Shown here: positions 8,105 through 10,000 of the stretch, piece by piece
Layout: each line of letters opens with the position of its first letter
How positions within the stretch are numbered: the first letter of the stretch is position 1
Assembly: GCF_020217005.1 (NCBI RefSeq)
Contig: NZ_JAIWOI010000153.1
Span: 1-10,000, forward strand
Direction: 5' to 3'
Source of the DNA: Rheinheimera sp.
GTDB lineage: Bacteria; Pseudomonadota; Gammaproteobacteria; Enterobacterales; Alteromonadaceae
DNA: 10,000 nucleotides
The notes under the pieces: model-generated
The model's input: the letters and a program-made list of their open reading frames with translations, nothing else
Told to the model about the DNA's origin: nothing
The model's database searches: none
Translations under genes and position numbers: made by a program

Positions 8105-8107
8105 TCA
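8105..8107 (-). other. In-frame TGA joining the two regulator halves
   Basis: On the minus strand the DNA-binding segment reads Leu-Ala-Arg-Pro-TGA. Two codons later, in the same frame, the GyrI-like segment continues (CAA GTG ACA GAA). Replacing this one codon by a sense codon such as CGA, TGG or GGA would give an uninterrupted protein of about 284 residues, the normal size of AraC-GyrI regulators. The base after TGA is C. An ATG overlaps the stop as ATGA (8108-8106), but it is in another frame that closes after about 30 codons, so it does not restart the GyrI part. Confidence 0.85.
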
Positions 8108-8485
8108 TGGCCTGGCCAGTTCCTGCATCACACTGCTTAGACGGTCGGGATCAGACCGCAAATCCGTGGCATTACTGCCAAGTTCACGCTGCAAGGCTTT
8201 TGCCAAAGACTGAGAGGAAGCAAAACCGGCTTGTAATGCAGCTTCTGTCACTGAATTTTGCGCCAAAGTTAAAGCCTGTCCTGCTTTCGCCAATTTTAAT
8301 CTGAGCTGAGTTTGCTGACAGGTCTCGCCCAGCAGCAGTCGGTAAATGCGGTGAAAATGATATTTAGACAAAGCGGCAGCCTCAGCTAATTCGTCCAGGC
8401 TAGCCTGTTGCTCTTGATCCAACTTAGTTACCATCAGCAACACGGCTTTGTTTAATTGTTGCAGTAGATACGCCTGATTTGCCAT
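8105..8485 (-). CDS. AraC/XylS-type DNA-binding domain protein (N-terminal part of a split regulator)
   Basis: This 126-residue protein consists of an AraC-type double helix-turn-helix. The first helix-turn-helix covers about 29-50 (SLDELAEAAALSKYHFHRIY), followed by LLGETCQQTQLRLKLAKAGQAL. The second lies around 77-106 (SVTEAALQAGFASSQSLAKAL) and ends with the RELGSNATDLR signature. Such N-terminal HTH domains are found in Rob/SoxS-like regulators with a C-terminal GyrI-like domain. The product should bind DNA in the cytoplasm; its target is unknown. The ATG at 8485 has a good Shine-Dalgarno (AGGA at 8497-8494, 8 nt away). The frame stops at TGA just before the GyrI-like segment, so as read it would be a sensor-less DNA-binding protein, like the short MarA/SoxS type. 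The locus may instead be a recently inactivated gene. Confidence 0.85.
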   Translation of the reverse strand: MANQAYLLQQLNKAVLLMVTKLDQEQQASLDELAEAAALSKYHFHRIYRLLLGETCQQTQLRLKLAKAGQALTLAQNSVTEAALQAGFASSQSLAKALQRELGSNATDLRSDPDRLSSVMQELARP

Positions 8486-8525
8486 CCTTAGAGTCCTGTC
8501 AGCCAGAAGAAGTTATTTAGTCTAC

Positions 8526-8540
8526 CCAGATCAACTCTGG
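8526..8540. repeat. Short inverted repeat upstream of the AraC-type gene
   Basis: CCAGA and TCTGG arms with a 5-nt spacer lie about 40-55 bp upstream of the regulator's start codon, in the 157-bp gap between it and lysC. The position would suit an operator or part of a promoter. Five-base arms can easily arise by chance, so this is only a candidate. Confidence 0.25.
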
Positions 8541-8600
8541 TTAACGTGTCCTGAATTGCTGATTTTTATGCAGAAGTGTCTAAAGTAAGGCAAAAGCAAA

Positions 8601-8630
8601 GAAAAAGACAGGGTCCTTACCGACCCTGTC
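8601..8630 (-). terminator. Rho-independent terminator of lysC
   Basis: A perfect 9-bp stem, GACAGGGTC (8607-8615) with GACCCTGTC (8622-8630), has a 6-nt loop. Read on the minus strand it is followed by TTTTTC (8606-8601). It begins 12 bp after the lysC stop codon and separates lysC from the regulator gene downstream. Confidence 0.88.
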
Positions 8631-8642
8631 CGTTAGGATGAA

Positions 8643-9989
8643 TTAATTGAATAACTTCTGGTGTAGCTCTTTCACCACTGAGGCCGCTGAAGCATCCTGC
8701 ACTAAAAAGCACAGGTTATGACGTGAAGCACCGTGACAAATCAGCCGCATATTAATTTGCTCCAAAGCGCTAAACAGTTCACCTGTCACGCCTTTTGCAC
8801 TGTGCAGATGATTACCAATAACGGCTACCAGGCTTAATCCCTGCTCTACAGTCACCTCACAAAAGCTCTTCAGCTCCTCAATGGCCGGTTCTATAGCCGA
8901 ATTAAAGGCGCTGCCCGCTGATTCATCCAGAGTAAGAGCCACTGAAATTTCCGAAGTAGTCACTAAATCAACCGAAATCTGATGCCGGCTTAAAATATCA
9001 AAGACCCGGGCCAAAAAACCGGCGGCGTGCAACATTTCGGGGCTTTTTACCGTGATCAGCGTCTGGGATTTACGCAAGGCTATGGCGCGGTAGGCTGGTT
9101 TATGTTCGACAGTTTTGGCAATCCAGGTGCCGCCTGCTTGCGGTTCACGGCTGGAACCGACAAAAACTTTGATATTGCGCCGCATCGCAGGAATTAAGGT
9201 CGCCGGGTGCAAGACTTTGGCACCAAAGGTGGCCATTTCAGCCGCTTCATCAAAGCTGATTTCATTGATACAACGGGCGTCCGAGGTCAGACGTGGATCT
9301 GTGGTGAAAATCCCGACCACATCAGTCCAGATTTGTACTATGTGCGCGTTTAAGGCTTCACCTAACAAAGCAGCACTGTAATCCGACCCACCTCGCCCCA
9401 GGGTGGTGGTTTGTCCTGCTTCATCGGCACCAATAAAGCCTTGCGTGACCACTATCTGTTCAGCCAACAGCGGCTCTAAATGAGTTTGCGCAAGTTCAGC
9501 AATGGCCGCAATTTGTGGCTCACCTTTGCCAAAACGACTATCGGTCCGCAGTACCCGGCGAACATCAAAACAGTGCGTCGCTGCCCCACGCTCTGCTAAC
9601 ACCTGAGTGAATAACACTGAACTTAAACGCTCACCAAAGGACTGGATTAAGTCTTTATGCGCGCCCGAATACACAGCGCCACCTGTTTCAATCAGATTCC
9701 GTAGGTCAGCCAGCAAGGTATTGATTTGTGCAGCCACAGCTTCTGGTTGCTGCAACGCATTCAGCACAGCCAGAGTAATACGCTCAATGCCTTCATAAGA
9801 GCTATAACGCGCCTGAACTTCAGTCTGTTTGGTGATATCGACCAGTAAATTGGTCACGCCTGAGCTGGCACTAACGGCCACTAAACGAATATTTGGGTCG
9901 GCCAATACAATATCAGCACAACGGGACATAGCCGGGAAATCGGCCACAGAAGTTCCGCCAAATTTGGCGACGATAAGTTGATTAGACAT
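8643..9989 (-). CDS. lysC: Lysine-sensitive-type aspartokinase III
   Basis: This enzyme phosphorylates L-aspartate with ATP to give 4-aspartyl phosphate, the first step toward lysine, threonine, methionine and diaminopimelate. The 448 residues match E. coli LysC (449) end to end. The kinase domain starts with KFGGTSV at 9-15 and contains GFIGADEAGQTTTLGRGGSDY (the catalytic TTLGRGGSD block) and IWTDVVGI-x-TTDPR. The C-terminal ACT region keeps the residues that bind lysine in E. coli, shifted by one: Met319, Gly324, Phe325, Leu326, Ser339, Val340, Asp341, and the TTSE run at 344-347. Feedback inhibition by lysine is therefore expected. There is no fused homoserine dehydrogenase. The ATG at 9989 gives an N-terminus like E. 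coli's, with a modest GAGAG-type Shine-Dalgarno just before it. Only 11 bp of upstream DNA are visible, so a lysine riboswitch, known before lysC in E. coli, cannot be judged here. It ends at its own terminator. Confidence 0.97.
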   Translation of the reverse strand: MSNQLIVAKFGGTSVADFPAMSRCADIVLADPNIRLVAVSASSGVTNLLVDITKQTEVQARYSSYEGIERITLAVLNALQQPEAVAAQINTLLADLRNLIETGGAVYSGAHKDLIQSFGERLSSVLFTQVLAERGAATHCFDVRRVLRTDSRFGKGEPQIAAIAELAQTHLEPLLAEQIVVTQGFIGADEAGQTTTLGRGGSDYSAALLGEALNAHIVQIWTDVVGIFTTDPRLTSDARCINEISFDEAAEMATFGAKVLHPATLIPAMRRNIKVFVGSSREPQAGGTWIAKTVEHKPAYRAIALRKSQTLITVKSPEMLHAAGFLARVFDILSRHQISVDLVTTSEISVALTLDESAGSAFNSAIEPAIEELKSFCEVTVEQGLSLVAVIGNHLHSAKGVTGELFSALEQINMRLICHGASRHNLCFLVQDASAASVVKELHQKLFN

Positions 9990-10000
9990 TCGAGTCTCTC

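Noticed and set aside
8105..8107. TGA as a selenocysteine codon
   Set aside because: AraC-type regulators are not known selenoproteins, the codon lies in a variable linker, and I see no convincing stable hairpin directly after it.
8106..8108. ATG overlapping the TGA (ATGA) as a restart codon for the GyrI-like part
   Set aside because: It is in a different frame that hits a stop after about 30 codons. The GyrI-like part is in frame with the TGA itself.
9115..9798. Short + strand open frames inside lysC
   Set aside because: They are shadows of a full-length conserved aspartokinase gene and have no domain features.

Overview
The window reads as ordinary chromosomal DNA of a gammaproteobacterium. 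The gene neighbourhood (mfd directly followed by csiV), the moderate GC content and the close resemblance of RadD, Mfd and LysC to their E. coli counterparts point to an Alteromonadales/Chromatiaceae-type genome. Rheinheimera or Alishewanella would fit, but that genus guess is inference from family knowledge only. I see no phage, transposon, CRISPR or RNA gene.

Layout, left to right. On the + strand, the window opens inside mfd (transcription-repair coupling factor, missing about 35 N-terminal residues). mfd overlaps csiV by ATGA; csiV encodes a periplasmic peptidoglycan-binding protein. A small DUF3862-type lipoprotein follows after 27 bp, and then a rho-independent terminator. radD (the YejH-type SF2 helicase) starts only about 20 bp after that terminator. 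After a 151-bp gap with a possible promoter comes a single-domain HDOD protein, closed by a strong hairpin. That hairpin also serves the convergent minus-strand locus.

On the - strand, 8485 to 7631 encodes an AraC-type DNA-binding domain followed by a GyrI-like ligand-binding domain. Together they are the usual one-piece regulator, but a single in-frame TGA in the linker separates them. Further right is lysC, a lysine-sensitive-type aspartokinase III, with its own terminator; its upstream region lies beyond the window.

How the genes relate: mfd and radD are both DNA-repair ATPases and flank two envelope genes, csiV and the lipoprotein. mfd, csiV and the lipoprotein look like one transcription unit. 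The HDOD gene, the AraC/GyrI locus and lysC look like separate units. The most unusual point is the in-frame stop in the AraC/GyrI regulator. I found no convincing new multi-gene system. No stretch longer than 300 bp lacks a gene; the largest gaps are about 150 to 157 bp.
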